A stretch of DNA of 64,000 nucleotides from Aureimonas jatrophae (GCF_900104035.1 NZ_FNIT01000010.1:51769-115768); one strand, 5' to 3'. Positions 49,822 to 58,927 are shown, counted from the stretch's first letter. Program-made: numbers and translations. Notes: generated by a model not told the origin, from the letters alone.

Positions 49822-50994
49822 TCAGTCCACGATCGCGTGCGGCACGAAGCGCGACAGGTTGCGGGTGATGCGCGAGCGGTCTTCGCGCATGCCAAGGCCG
49901 CAGGCGCGGTCGCCGACCACCCAGGAACCCAGCACCGCATACTGCTCGCCACCCCCTTCGTCCCTCGATCGGAAGAGCGGGGTCAGTCCCTGCACCACGG
50001 CGGGACCGTCGCCGTAAGCGCCCTCGCTGACCTCGCGGGTCTCCCCCGCCTCGACGATCGCGACGTTCTCGCCCTCGCGCGAATGGAAGGGCTTGCGCAC
50101 GTGGTCTGCCAGTTCGGCCGCGCGCGGATCGTCCTCGAAGAAGGCGGGCAAGAGGTTGGGGTGGCCGGGATGGCGCTCCCACAGGAGCGGCAGCATGCCC
50201 TTGTTGGACAGGATCGCCTTCCAGGCCGGCTCCACCCATTCGGTTCCCGAGCGCGGCAGGAACGCGGCGAAGGGCTCGCGCATCATGTCCTCCCACGGAT
50301 AGAGCTTGAAGCAGCGGTCGATCACCTGCTCATGGGGATCGGTGAACCGACCCTGTGCATCGACGCCGATGCTTGCGACGTCGATCAGACGCGTCGGGTG
50401 CCCGGCCTGCACCGCGCAGTCCATGAGATAGGTCGCCGTGCCCCGGTCCTCCTCGTTGTCGAGCACCGCCGCGAAGTGGAAGATCCGATCCGCGGGAAAG
50501 GCGGCGAAGGCCTCGACCAGGCTTTCCTGCAGGAGGTTGAACTGGTCGGCGCCGCGCGGCAGGCGCCCGAGCGCGATCTGGTCGGTCAGCCAACCGTACT
50601 GGAAGTATCCGGTCTCGAAGACGGCGGTCGGCGTGTCGGCGTTGTATTCCAGGAGCTTGGCGGGCCCCGTCCCGTCATAGGCGAGATCGAAGCGGCCGTA
50701 GAGGTGGCGCCGCGACCCGCGCCAGGCGTCCCGCACGGTGTCGAACTGCGCGGGGGGAATGGCAAGGCGCGTCAGCAGCGCCTCGGATGCGACGACCTCG
50801 TCCACGAGCGCAAGGCAGAGCGCGTGCAACTCCTCGGTGGGCGCCTCGACCTCGTCCTCGATCTCGCGCATCGTGAAGCGATAGTAGGCGTCGTCCAGCC
50901 AATAGGGCTCGCCGTACATCTCGTGAAAGCCGAAGCCCAGCGCCTCGGCCTTGTCCTGCCATCGGTCCCGGGGCGCGATCGACACGCGTTCCAC
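49822..50994 (-). CDS. Glutathionylspermidine synthase-like ATP-grasp protein (YgiC/YjfC)
   Basis: A 390-residue protein of the glutathionylspermidine synthase C-terminal (ATP-grasp) family, corresponding to Escherichia coli YjfC/YgiC. Seen: EYNADTPTAVFETGYFQYGW (substrate and ATP-site region, ~115-134), WEDMMREPFAAFL, LSNKGMLPLLWE and KPFHSREGENV. The true bifunctional enzyme also has an amidase half, absent here, as in YjfC/YgiC. Enterobacterial homologues lack shown glutathionylspermidine activity, so the reaction is open. It starts at GTG 50994, 6 bases after the DUF1190 gene, as the last gene of a four-gene operon. Confidence 0.9.
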   Translation of the reverse strand: MERVSIAPRDRWQDKAEALGFGFHEMYGEPYWLDDAYYRFTMREIEDEVEAPTEELHALCLALVDEVVASEALLTRLAIPPAQFDTVRDAWRGSRRHLYGRFDLAYDGTGPAKLLEYNADTPTAVFETGYFQYGWLTDQIALGRLPRGADQFNLLQESLVEAFAAFPADRIFHFAAVLDNEEDRGTATYLMDCAVQAGHPTRLIDVASIGVDAQGRFTDPHEQVIDRCFKLYPWEDMMREPFAAFLPRSGTEWVEPAWKAILSNKGMLPLLWERHPGHPNLLPAFFEDDPRAAELADHVRKPFHSREGENVAIVEAGETREVSEGAYGDGPAVVQGLTPLFRSRDEGGGEQYAVLGSWVVGDRACGLGMREDRSRITRNLSRFVPHAIVD

Positions 50995-51000
50995 GCGGCG

Positions 51001-51561
51001 TCAGCCGCCGAAGCTCATGCGGCCCGACGAGAGGCCGCCGAAGCCGCTGCGCGAGACCGTGCGCGTGTTGACGTTGGCGGGACGCGGGCGCGGCGCCTCG
51101 CCGATCTGCGGGGGATCGGAGCGGTAGAGCATGCCCGAGCGGTTCGTAAAGACGGGGGTCGAGCGGCGATAGGATCCGGAGTTGACGTAGGTTCCGTATC
51201 CGGAACTCGACAGGTTGGAGACCGCCGACGAAACAAGATAGCCCGTCATGAAGGGGATGAAGAAGTTGCCCGCCCCCGATCCATCGGTGCGCGGCTGCGT
51301 CATGCAGCGCCCCGCGCCGTATTCGGCCTCGCAGGCCGCCATGCCGTCGAAGCGCGGCGCGTCGCGCAGGTGCTGGCTGAGCGCGGACTGGTACTCGCCC
51401 TGGCAGACGCTCTGCTCGACGCCCCATTTCACGCACTCGTCGACCGAGGAGAAGAGCTTCTCCTCGGCCTGGTCGCCGCAGGCCGTGAGCACGAGGCCGC
51501 CCGCCGCGATGGTGCCGAGGGCGAGAAGCGGGGGACGGCGTCCGGTAAAGCGCTTGGTCAT
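51001..51561 (-). CDS. DUF1190 (YgiB/YjfM-like) lipoprotein
   Basis: A 186-residue precursor with an N-terminal export signal ending in LTACGDQ, a lipobox-like site (C28). The mature part has YgiB-family features: a Cys-containing SSVDECVKWGVEQSVCQGEY block, CEAEYGAGRC, and a Gly/Ser/Arg-rich C-terminus with the SGRMSFGG end. YgiB is commonly beside YgiC, as here. It is cell-envelope located by its signal. It is 13 bases downstream of the DUF350 gene in the same operon. Confidence 0.85.
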   Translation of the reverse strand: MTKRFTGRRPPLLALGTIAAGGLVLTACGDQAEEKLFSSVDECVKWGVEQSVCQGEYQSALSQHLRDAPRFDGMAACEAEYGAGRCMTQPRTDGSGAGNFFIPFMTGYLVSSAVSNLSSSGYGTYVNSGSYRRSTPVFTNRSGMLYRSDPPQIGEAPRPRPANVNTRTVSRSGFGGLSSGRMSFGG

Positions 51562-51574
51562 GGCGGCCCGTCCC

Positions 51575-51976
51575 TCAGTAGGTCATGCAGGCGGCGTTCA
51601 ACATGCCGACGCTGAGCGACAGGCCGGCCGACCAGAGCCCGGCCGAGATCTCGCCCGCCGTGATGCGCCGGGGCAGGCCGCGCAGGGTCAGGCAGGCCGC
51701 GCCGAAGGCCACCGCCTGCACCACCGCGCCGATCACCGCCCAGATCACGAAATCCGCCAGCGACACGGAGTTGGCGGCGGCCGAGGCCAGCGGCAGCGAG
51801 AAGCCGACCAGCGCGCCGAGGAAGGCCACCACCGCCGCCGTATTGCCGAAGCGGATCAGCGTCAGCTCGTGCTGGGGCGTCAGCGACGAGTAGAGCCAGG
51901 AGAACAGGCCGAGCGCCGCAAGGCCGGTGGCGAAGTAGGCGAGAAAGGCCGGCAGGCCTGCGACATAGCCGAACAT
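51575..51976 (-). CDS. DUF350 membrane protein (YjfL-like)
   Basis: A 133-residue inner-membrane protein with four predicted helices, in DUF350 style as two pairs (FLAYFATGLAALGLFSWLYS; NTAAVVAFLGALVGFSLPLA; then LADFVIWAVIGAVVQAVAFG and LWSAGLSLSVGMLNAACM). The conserved AGLSLSVGMLNAACMTY end is typical. YjfL proteins occur with PspA-type genes and are thought to belong to an envelope-stress system. ATG 51976 gives the family length. Confidence 0.88.
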   Translation of the reverse strand: MFGYVAGLPAFLAYFATGLAALGLFSWLYSSLTPQHELTLIRFGNTAAVVAFLGALVGFSLPLASAAANSVSLADFVIWAVIGAVVQAVAFGAACLTLRGLPRRITAGEISAGLWSAGLSLSVGMLNAACMTY

Positions 51977-52017
51977 CGTGGATACGGGTCTCCGGGGCGT
52001 GGCGAGAAAGGTTCGGA

Positions 52018-52689
52018 TCAAAGGCGGCGGATGTCGGCGGGCAGGAGCCCGTAGCCGATCAGGAACTCGATCGAGGCCCCTTCCGAGGCCGCGCGCGCCG
52101 CCAGGTCGCGCTCGATGTTGAGAAGCAGCATCTCGCGGCCCTCGCCCAAGGGACGGGCGTAGAGCATGCAGGACTGGTGGATCGCACGCCGCCCGTTCGC
52201 GTCGTCGATGTCCTCCACGAACTCGACAAGGTCGGCCTGGCCCGGTCCATCGCCCCAGAAGCGCTCGAAGAGCGTGCCGTCGGCATCGAACCGCGGCTGG
52301 CCAATCCGCCCCTGCGGCCCGCGCCAGCGGCTCCACTCCGCCGCCCCTGCGGGCACCACGCTGTCCCAGGGCCGATACAGGCTGACGTCCAGGATATCCT
52401 CCCCGGGCCGGCCCGAGGGGGTCATCACCTGGAGGATCGTGTCGTCGTCGCCGTAGTAGCGCGCCAGATGCGCATCGCCGCCGAGCCGCGCCTCGCCATA
52501 GGCCGCGACGATCATCATGCCGCCCGCCGGCACCGGCACGGACGTCTCGTGCCCCGCCAGCGTCGCCTGGAGGCTCAGCGTGTCGACGTCGATCCCGCCG
52601 CCGAGCGCAACGCCAAGTGGTCCGCGCTCGGGCGCCTGCGCGCGCGGGGACTCGCTCCCCGCCCCCCAGCCGAAGATGCGTCCGATCAT
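52018..52689 (-). CDS. DUF2491 protein (YjfK-like)
   Basis: A 223-residue soluble protein of the DUF2491 family. Family-like blocks: GGGIDVDTLSLQATLAGHE, LARYYGDDDTILQVMT, VSLYRPWDSVVPAG and a late EFVEDIDDANG. Function unknown. It is the first gene of the leftward operon DUF2491 - DUF350 - DUF1190 - glutathionylspermidine-synthase-like. Its start lies 91 bases from that of the divergent DUF2170-pspA operon, so one short region controls both. Confidence 0.87.
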   Translation of the reverse strand: MIGRIFGWGAGSESPRAQAPERGPLGVALGGGIDVDTLSLQATLAGHETSVPVPAGGMMIVAAYGEARLGGDAHLARYYGDDDTILQVMTPSGRPGEDILDVSLYRPWDSVVPAGAAEWSRWRGPQGRIGQPRFDADGTLFERFWGDGPGQADLVEFVEDIDDANGRRAIHQSCMLYARPLGEGREMLLLNIERDLAARAASEGASIEFLIGYGLLPADIRRL

Positions 52690-52780
52690 CGGTTCCCGCC
52701 TTGTGTCGTCCCGCACAACCCTTATGACATTCGGCGCATCGAACGGAAGAGCCGCGGCTCGCAATAGGGAACACCGATCC
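52690..52780. promoter_or_regulatory. Divergent promoter region of the envelope-stress operons
   Basis: These 91 bases separate two divergent operons of one functional cluster and must hold both promoters. I see no clear sigma-54 (GG-N10-GC) element and no certain -35/-10 pair. The purine-rich AGGGA (52766-52770) is the ribosome-binding site for the TTG start at 52781. Confidence 0.5.
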
Positions 52781-53206
52781 TTGGCCGACTGGAACCTGGC
52801 ATCCCTCACCGAACTCTTCGCCGCCGATCCGCCCGCGCTGGGCGACGTCGACGTCTCCATCGAGGGGGACGTCCTGCGCGTCACCATCAAGGAGAAGGGC
52901 AACCTCGACGTGTTCGTGGTGGCGGGCGGCGATCACATCCTGGTGAGCGTCCTTCTCGTGGCCGCGGCGGCGGTTTCGCGCCGCGAGGCCTTCGACCGCC
53001 TCTGCCTGCGCACCCACAAGCTCGTGCCCCTCTCGACCTTCGGGCTGACCGTGGTGAACGGCGAGGAATGGTATGAACTGTTCGGATCGCTCTCCGCCCG
53101 GTCCGCAGCCGAGGTCGTGATCGAGGAGGTGGCGGTTCTGGTCGCCAACGCGCACGATGCAGCCGTCCTGATCCAGGACTGGCAGAACGGGGAGATCGCG
53201 GCATGA
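52781..53206 (+). CDS. DUF2170 protein (YjfI-like)
   Basis: A 141-residue soluble protein of the DUF2170 family, near the family length. Typical runs: LRVTIKEKGNLDVFVVAGG, ILVSVLLVAAAAVSRREAF and KLVPLSTFGLTVVNGEEWYELFG. It starts at TTG 52781 with AGGGA 10 bases upstream; no in-frame ATG lies near. Its stop overlaps the pspA start by four bases (ATGA). The family is found almost only beside PspA-type genes. Confidence 0.85.
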   Translation: MADWNLASLTELFAADPPALGDVDVSIEGDVLRVTIKEKGNLDVFVVAGGDHILVSVLLVAAAAVSRREAFDRLCLRTHKLVPLSTFGLTVVNGEEWYELFGSLSARSAAEVVIEEVAVLVANAHDAAVLIQDWQNGEIAA

Positions 53207-53949
53207 GCGTTTGGGGCAAGCTGTTCTCGGCCGTGCGGGGCGGCATCAACGAGGCGGCCGAATCCGCCGCCGACGGTCAGGCGCTGCGGATCCTCGACCA
53301 GGAGATTCGCGACGCGGAAGGCGCGCTGCGCCAAGCACGCGGCGATCTCGCCGGCATCATGGCGACCGCCAAGTCGCTCGGGCGCCGCGTCGACGAGGCG
53401 CGCCTCAAGGACGAGAAGGATCTCGCCTCCGCCCGGGCCGCGATGGCGGCGGGACGCGAGGATCTGGCGCGCCAGCTCGCCGACCGCATGTCGCGCAACC
53501 GTGCCGACCTGGCTCGCGACGAGGCGGAGTTGCAGCGACTGCAGGGATCGCAGGCGCAGATGCTGCGCGCCGTCCAGGACACCGAGACGCGCATCCAGAC
53601 GATGCGTCGCGAGGTGGAGAGCGTGAAGGCCAACGAGTCGCTGCTCAAGGCGCAGTCGGCGATCGCCTCCAGCCACGCGGGCGTCAACTCGCGCCTGGGG
53701 AGCGCGATGGAGTCCCTGGAGCGCGTCAAGCGGCGGCAGGAGGCGGTCGCGGGCCGCCTCGAGGCGGGCGCGGAACTCCAGGCGCTCCAGTCGGGCGCCG
53801 ATCTCGACCGCCAGCTTTTGGAAGCGGGCATCGGCGGCAACCGCTCGTCGTCCGACGACATCTTCGCCGAGATCGCGCGCGGCGACGCGCCCAAGTCGCT
53901 TCCAGGCGGCACCGGCAACCCGGCGATCGGCTACGAGCCGAAGTCCTGA
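53203..53949 (+). CDS. pspA: PspA/IM30 family protein (YjfJ-like)
   Basis: A 248-residue PspA/Vipp1-type protein, mostly coiled coil. The N-terminal helix and ALRILDQEIRDAEGALRQAR are characteristic. Alternating charged helices run from ~25 to ~190, followed by a flexible C-terminal tail (GNPAIGYEPKS). Such proteins assemble into ESCRT-III-like polymers that repair or stabilise membranes. Here it is coupled to DUF2170 and lacks the pspF/pspBC partners, as is usual for the YjfJ branch. It is convergent with the potassium channel gene, 27 bases away. Confidence 0.92.
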   Translation: MSVWGKLFSAVRGGINEAAESAADGQALRILDQEIRDAEGALRQARGDLAGIMATAKSLGRRVDEARLKDEKDLASARAAMAAGREDLARQLADRMSRNRADLARDEAELQRLQGSQAQMLRAVQDTETRIQTMRREVESVKANESLLKAQSAIASSHAGVNSRLGSAMESLERVKRRQEAVAGRLEAGAELQALQSGADLDRQLLEAGIGGNRSSSDDIFAEIARGDAPKSLPGGTGNPAIGYEPKS

Positions 53950-53976
53950 CGATACCGGCCTCGGGCGGGCCGCAGA

Positions 53977-55035
53977 TCAGCTGCCCGCCGTCGCCATCCG
54001 ATCCCAGCGCACCGACGCGGGATCGAGTCGGTGGTCGGCGATGTAGTAGAGGACGAGGCCCGGCTCGACCAAGGCGGCCTCGTCGCAGTTGAGGTCCACC
54101 GCGTCGCCGGCGGCCAGCCCGACGAGCGTCACCCTCTGGTCGCGCTTGAGGCCCATCAGCACCTGGCCGTATCGCATCGGCGCGACATGGGCGGGCACGC
54201 GCATGGAGAAGACCGTGTCGCGCCGGGCGGGCGAGAAGAGAAGCGAGGCCACGAGCGAGGCTCCCGGATCGTGGGCGGCCCGCACGATGAGTTCGGACGA
54301 GAGCGATGCGATGGCCTCGATGCGCGGCTCCTGGCGCCGCAGCATGGCGGCCGTGCGAACATCCTCGAAATAAGCGACGATATGGGGAGTTTCGACGCCT
54401 TGCGACGCGACAAGTGCGGCCGCCAGCGTCTCGTCGTCGTTCTGCCCGCGCACCACCAGAGCGCGGGCGCGGCTGGCGCCGCTGCGCCGAAGGGCCTCGG
54501 GGTCCGCAAGCCGGTCCACGCGTATGAAGTCGGTCATCTCGGGAAGGGGGTTGCGCTCCAGCGCCTTGGCGACGAGGACGGTCGGCGGCGTGCCGCCGGC
54601 CCGCTCGCTGGCGAGCATCTCGATCAGCCGAGGCGTGATGTCCTCGTGCCAGCCGAGAACCACGAAGTGGCCCTGCCGGTCGCCGTAGTCGTTCAGTCCC
54701 ATCATGCGCTGCCTCCAGAGATGGCCGACGCCCGTCAGCATCTTGCCGAGCACCGCCGTGAAGAGCGCGATGCCGCCCGGCAGAACGAAGAGGACGCCGA
54801 CCAGCCGTCCAGCCCGCGTGACGGGCGCCAGATCCCCGTAGCCCGTGGTGGTGGCCGATACGAGATAGTAGTAGAGAAAGTCGACGGCGTCGCCTGTCAG
54901 CTTCCCCTCGCCCGCCAGCGCCAGCAGCATCCAGGAAACCAGCGCGTGGGCGAGCGCCATGACGGCCAGCGCGCTCCACGCCAACTCGGCGACCGCCAGA
55001 TAGGAGCGCCGTAGAAGCGTCAACAGAACCTGCAA
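53977..55035 (-). CDS. Potassium channel with cytoplasmic RCK/TrkA-N domain
   Basis: A 352-residue channel: helix 1 at ~20-40, pore helix and selectivity filter TTTGYGDLAP (62-71), helix 2 at ~77-100, then a TrkA-N/RCK domain (~118-250, starting GHFVVLGWHEDITPRLIEML) and a C-terminal regulatory part. The filter marks it as K+-selective. The start is TTG 55035; no ATG precedes the first helix. It lies next to the PspA/YjfKL cluster, with which channels of this kind are often linked, suggesting a role in ion balance during envelope stress (inference). Confidence 0.9.
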   Translation of the reverse strand: MQVLLTLLRRSYLAVAELAWSALAVMALAHALVSWMLLALAGEGKLTGDAVDFLYYYLVSATTTGYGDLAPVTRAGRLVGVLFVLPGGIALFTAVLGKMLTGVGHLWRQRMMGLNDYGDRQGHFVVLGWHEDITPRLIEMLASERAGGTPPTVLVAKALERNPLPEMTDFIRVDRLADPEALRRSGASRARALVVRGQNDDETLAAALVASQGVETPHIVAYFEDVRTAAMLRRQEPRIEAIASLSSELIVRAAHDPGASLVASLLFSPARRDTVFSMRVPAHVAPMRYGQVLMGLKRDQRVTLVGLAAGDAVDLNCDEAALVEPGLVLYYIADHRLDPASVRWDRMATAGS

Positions 55036-55427
55036 GACGCGCCCCCGGATGCGGCCTTCCCCCGTGGCATGCCACCAGATTCACCGGGGGAAGGCAACCG
55101 GCGGTCCCACGGGAGACCGCGTCGCGGAAGCGGAAGACTTGCGCGCCAGCCAGTCCGTCGGTTCCTGGGCCGCAAGCCGGACTTCGATCCGCAGCCCTTC
55201 GGCGAGTGCGAACGGGCGGGCGTTGCGTCTGTCCAGTTCCGCAACGCCGCCGCCCCCTTCGCCTCGTCGAGGCCTCCGATCTCGTGTGCCAGACGAAGCG
55301 ACAGCACCGCCCGCTTCTTCTCGCCAAGCGGATGCGGTTCGAGGGCTGACGCCTTGACCGATCCGGTATCGAGGCGACATAGCCGTCGACCGATCGAGAT
55401 ACCTGTCGCCCGGGAGTCGGTCCGCTC
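55036..55427. other. 392-base region with possible remnant
   Basis: No intact gene. On the minus strand two overlapping frames carry protein-like pieces (LSLRLAHEIGGLDEAKGAAA in one; FALAEGLRIEVRLAAQEPTD in the next), which might be one short gene broken by a frameshift. This is weak, and nothing recognisable supports it. Confidence 0.35.
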
Positions 55428-55940
55428 ATGCCCTGTCGTTTCACCGCCCTCGGCCGCGTGGCGGCCGCGCTCGTCGTTCTGTCGTCCGCCCCATGCGTGG
55501 CGGACGAGACGCGCTTTCCGCCGGGTGCCGAGACGGCGGGACAGGCGCCGCCCAGCGAGATCATGCTGCGTGCGGCACCCCTGATGCAGGCGGGCAAGCG
55601 CGACGAGGCGACGTTCTGGTTCTACGCCGGACAACTGCGCTGGCGCTCCCGTTTGAACGCGCACTCCCATCAGGATCCAACCGGAGAGCCCACCTTGTTC
55701 TCGGCGCTGTTCGAGACGCTCGGACCCTCGGTCAACGGCTGGGCCTTCGGCGACATCCCCGCGCTTCAGCGGACGATCGACGCGGTGCTCCTCTGGGACC
55801 AACGCTATCCCGACCCCTCGCTGGATCCCGCCGTCCACACGCAGACGCGGGCAGGCCTGACGGGCTTGCGCGACCAGATCGGCCGGGAAGCGGCCTCGAT
55901 CCGAGCCGAGCGCGCCTCACGCGGGCTGGAGAATCGCTGA
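55428..55940 (+). CDS. Exported hypothetical protein
   Basis: A 170-residue precursor with a signal peptide (residues 1-~25, VAAALVVLSSAPCVADE). The mature part is helical (IMLRAAPLMQAGKRDEATFW; FYAGQLRWRSRL) and contains GPSVNGWAFGDIPALQRTI. No domain name is known to me; proteins of this look are scattered through proteobacteria as periplasmic hypotheticals. ATG 55428 has no strong ribosome-binding site. It is convergent with the next gene. Confidence 0.7.
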   Translation: MPCRFTALGRVAAALVVLSSAPCVADETRFPPGAETAGQAPPSEIMLRAAPLMQAGKRDEATFWFYAGQLRWRSRLNAHSHQDPTGEPTLFSALFETLGPSVNGWAFGDIPALQRTIDAVLLWDQRYPDPSLDPAVHTQTRAGLTGLRDQIGREAASIRAERASRGLENR

Positions 55941-56041
55941 GCCGGCGCTCGCCGTTCCGCAGACCCAACGGCGGTGCCGGCAGGCGGAGCGCCCGACGTG
56001 ACCGCGTTCCGGCGATGGCAGCGGCGACCTTAGGATCTCGG

Positions 56042-56866
56042 CTACCGAGGCCGCTCGGACTCGTCCGGCCAGCGCGACGGGAAAGGCCGCACCAGGACCT
56101 CACCGCCCGGCGGGATCGATCCCAAATGGCTCAGGACATGGTTGTAGTCCGGATGGCCGGGCGCGTAGCGCAGCTCGCCGTGACCCGCAACCGACCCGTC
56201 TTCGCCTTCGGCTCGCAGATCCAGGACGAGCGTGCCGTCTGGCTCGCGATGCGCCGAGCCGATCGGGGCCGCTGCCGGACGAGGTGCCGGCGCATGCCCC
56301 GGCGAGCCGGTACGGTTCGCGGCGGACATCGCCACCGCTTCCAGCACCGCGACCAGGCGGGGCCTCGGACAATCCGAGCCGGTCTCGTGAAGGACGTCGT
56401 CGCCATCGAACAGGACGACGCTGCACAGGCGGTCTGTCGGCTCGCCGAGCACCGGCGGGTCGGAATCCCGCCTGCTCCATACCTCGTTCCCGGACGCGAT
56501 CGCATCGCGTCGCTCGTCGGCCGAGATCGTGTGGATGCGCTCGCTCTCGATCCGCGCCGGTCCACCCCCATCCGCCAAGCGGGTCGTTGCCCGCCGAACC
56601 GTCATTTGGTCGAGATCAACGACGAGCCAGCGCGCGCGGGGCGACACGACGCTGCCGATCGCAACCAGCATTCCATGTTGCGGCCAATCGACGGGTGCAA
56701 GGGCGAGGCGGACGTTCGCCCGGCTGAGACGGGCGGGGGCGTCCCGCTTCACGGCGGCATAGCCCGGCACGGGCGGATCCGCGGCAACCGGAACAGGCAG
56801 CAGAAGGACGAGAAGCGCGCCCGTGCCCGCCCATGGCCAGTCAGGACGACGTTTCGCTGCCCGCAT
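56042..56866 (-). CDS. Exported hypothetical protein
   Basis: A 274-residue precursor with a signal peptide (basic RAAKRRPDWP then AGTGALLVLLLPVPVAA, cleavage near residue 30). The mature part is mixed alpha/beta with blocks such as HGMLVAIGSVVSPRARWLVV and DRLCSVVLFDGDDVLHE, and an Ala/Pro-rich linker (~180-205). No recognised domain. ATG 56866 is preferred to a GTG 13 codons upstream because it leaves a proper signal peptide. It lies upstream of another orphan gene on the same strand, with 110 bases between them. Confidence 0.7.
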   Translation of the reverse strand: MRAAKRRPDWPWAGTGALLVLLLPVPVAADPPVPGYAAVKRDAPARLSRANVRLALAPVDWPQHGMLVAIGSVVSPRARWLVVDLDQMTVRRATTRLADGGGPARIESERIHTISADERRDAIASGNEVWSRRDSDPPVLGEPTDRLCSVVLFDGDDVLHETGSDCPRPRLVAVLEAVAMSAANRTGSPGHAPAPRPAAAPIGSAHREPDGTLVLDLRAEGEDGSVAGHGELRYAPGHPDYNHVLSHLGSIPPGGEVLVRPFPSRWPDESERPR

Positions 56867-56975
56867 CGCTCCGGTCGCCACCCGATGATGTCCTCCTGCT
56901 ACCACCGACGCCAGCCGGCCCCGGTCGCGCTTCGCGAGCCGGTCGCCGCAGACCCCAGCGGTTATCCTCGCAACG

Positions 56976-58013
56976 TCAGCAGTCCGGGTAGTATGGGCTG
57001 ACCTCGACCGAACAGTCGAGCCGCCTGCCGAGGTCTTGACCCGGCGCCGTCATGCCGTCGGGATCGCTGTGCTGCGCGAGGGAGATGGTTTGGCTGTCCG
57101 CGCCGGGAGCGAGCGTGCGGCAATGGGCGTGAAGCGACGAGCCGCCTCCGCCCTTGGCCGGCGTCATACGAACCACCTTGAGACGCAGGATGTCGGTGCG
57201 GGGCAGGACGAAGAGCTGGTCCGAAACCACGATCAGCGCCGCGCCGTCCGCCGACAGACCCAGCGTACGCTGCCGGTCCTCGACCAGGCCGTCCGGGTCG
57301 CGCACATATTCGAGGTCCGTGTCGCCTGGCGCGAGGCGGCCGGCCTTCGCCATGCGCGCCGTTCCGACATCGCCGCTGAACGCGAGAGGCCGGAAGCCTG
57401 TCACCCAGTTCCGTTCTCGCGCGCTGAGAGACAAGCGGAAGCCCGTCGTCAGCGTCACATGGCAAGCGGTCCTCAACCGCGGCTCGCGATCCTCGGAAGG
57501 GTTCTGCAGGTCACGCGACTGCCATTCCGGCGGCCAGGCCGTCAGCGAGATCTCGGCCAGCCCCGACCGCCACGCGGCGACGACGGTGTTCCATCGCTGG
57601 CCGACCGGCGCAGGTCCGAGCGATGCCGCCAGATGGTCGGCCACGAAGCGCAGATTGGCGTGCGCGTCGTCCCGGATCCACGCCAGGGCCGTGAAGCGAG
57701 CGATCGGGAACTGGGGCGGGATGCGCTCGAAGGCGCTGGCGGTCCAGGGTGCCAGTGCACCCGGCAGGGGTTCGGCGTCGGCCAGGACGAGCGCCGGCCA
57801 TCCGTAGATCGGATCCGGTACAACGCCGCAACGCGCCACGACCTCCGTGCGCGTTTCATGGCGAGGGAGGCGCCAGGCGTCCACCAGCCGAAGGATCGGG
57901 TTCGCGCCATCGGAGCCTGACGGGATGTCCGCCGGCGCGGGGCCGTCCGGCCAGGGGGTCAGCGGCACCAGCGCAGCCTGTGCGCGGCGAAAGAAACGGT
58001 TCAAGACGCGCAT
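56976..58013 (-). CDS. Hypothetical protein
   Basis: A 345-residue protein with no signal peptide or membrane helix that I can see and no known domain. It is rich in Trp and Arg (LRLVDAWRLPRHETRTEV; SLTAWPPEWQSRDLQNPS) and has four scattered cysteines in the second half. ATG 58013 begins MRVLNRFFRRAQ. It ends SVEVSPYYPDC. The downstream neighbour on the same strand (56042-56866) is exported; whether the two act together is unknown. Confidence 0.65.
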   Translation of the reverse strand: MRVLNRFFRRAQAALVPLTPWPDGPAPADIPSGSDGANPILRLVDAWRLPRHETRTEVVARCGVVPDPIYGWPALVLADAEPLPGALAPWTASAFERIPPQFPIARFTALAWIRDDAHANLRFVADHLAASLGPAPVGQRWNTVVAAWRSGLAEISLTAWPPEWQSRDLQNPSEDREPRLRTACHVTLTTGFRLSLSARERNWVTGFRPLAFSGDVGTARMAKAGRLAPGDTDLEYVRDPDGLVEDRQRTLGLSADGAALIVVSDQLFVLPRTDILRLKVVRMTPAKGGGGSSLHAHCRTLAPGADSQTISLAQHSDPDGMTAPGQDLGRRLDCSVEVSPYYPDC

Positions 58014-58204
58014 CGGGGCCTCCGGTCGTGCTCGCCGCCTGCGAACGGATCGAGATCTGCAACGGCAGACAAGTTCCGCCTATGTCCGCGTTCGCGATGG
58101 CTTGCCTGGCCAAGATGGCGGAAACGCCCTCGGTGCGGGGTGAAGTTTTGCCGCCACCTCCGACCGGGATCGGCCCATCGCGAACCCCGTCCAGGTGGAT
58201 GGCT

Positions 58205-58927
58205 TCAGGCGAAAGCGTTCCAGATCAGGCTCGCTCCCGATACCAGCAACAGCCCGTCCATGACATGGCGGAATGTGTCCGGCGCAAGCCGCAACACGAA
58301 GGGCTTGGCGATGAACGCGCCGGCCATCAGCGAGGCGCCGACGACCAAGGCCCTGGCGATCACGTCGAGCGGCAAGGCTCCCGATCCGCCGAAGGTCGCC
58401 GCCTTGGCGGCGTAGACCGCCAGCGAGGCGGCAGCCTCGGTCCCGATGAACGCTCCCTTCGTCAAGCCGTATCCCAGGAAGAACGGCACGTCGGCCGGAC
58501 CCGTTGCGGCGACAATGCCGGTCAGGAATCCGATGACGCCCCCGGCAAGGGCCATGTGCGAAAGGCGGAGGCGAACGAGGCGGGCGGCCATCTCATGCCG
58601 CACCGGTATCATGGCCAGCAGAAAGCTGCCCATGGCCGCGTCGACGACGGCGGGCGGCAGGGCCAGCATCGTGCGTGCGCCCAGGGCCGCGGCCGGTGCG
58701 CCCGGCACGGCGTAGGCGAGAAACGGCCGCCACTCGATCTCGCGCCACCAAACCAGGATGCGCGAGAGGTTGGCCATGACGGCGGCGACCGCCATGATCG
58801 GCACGGCCTCCTTGGGTCCGTAGACGGAGGCCAGCACGGGCACGAGCACGATCGAGGAACCCGTGCCGATGATGCCGCTGACGACGCCCGCGACGAGGCC
58901 GATGGCGAGGATCAGAAGAAGGCCCAT
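58205..58927 (-). CDS. TSUP-family permease (TauE/SafE)
   Basis: A 240-residue inner-membrane protein with seven to eight helices in two repeats. The family signatures GLVAGVVSGIIGTGSSIVLV (~10-29) and GGVIGFLTGIVAATGPADVP (~128-147) are visible. Members export sulfite, sulfolactate or other sulfur-containing organic anions. No sulfur-metabolism gene is adjacent, so the substrate is open. ATG 58927. Confidence 0.88.
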   Translation of the reverse strand: MGLLLILAIGLVAGVVSGIIGTGSSIVLVPVLASVYGPKEAVPIMAVAAVMANLSRILVWWREIEWRPFLAYAVPGAPAAALGARTMLALPPAVVDAAMGSFLLAMIPVRHEMAARLVRLRLSHMALAGGVIGFLTGIVAATGPADVPFFLGYGLTKGAFIGTEAAASLAVYAAKAATFGGSGALPLDVIARALVVGASLMAGAFIAKPFVLRLAPDTFRHVMDGLLLVSGASLIWNAFA

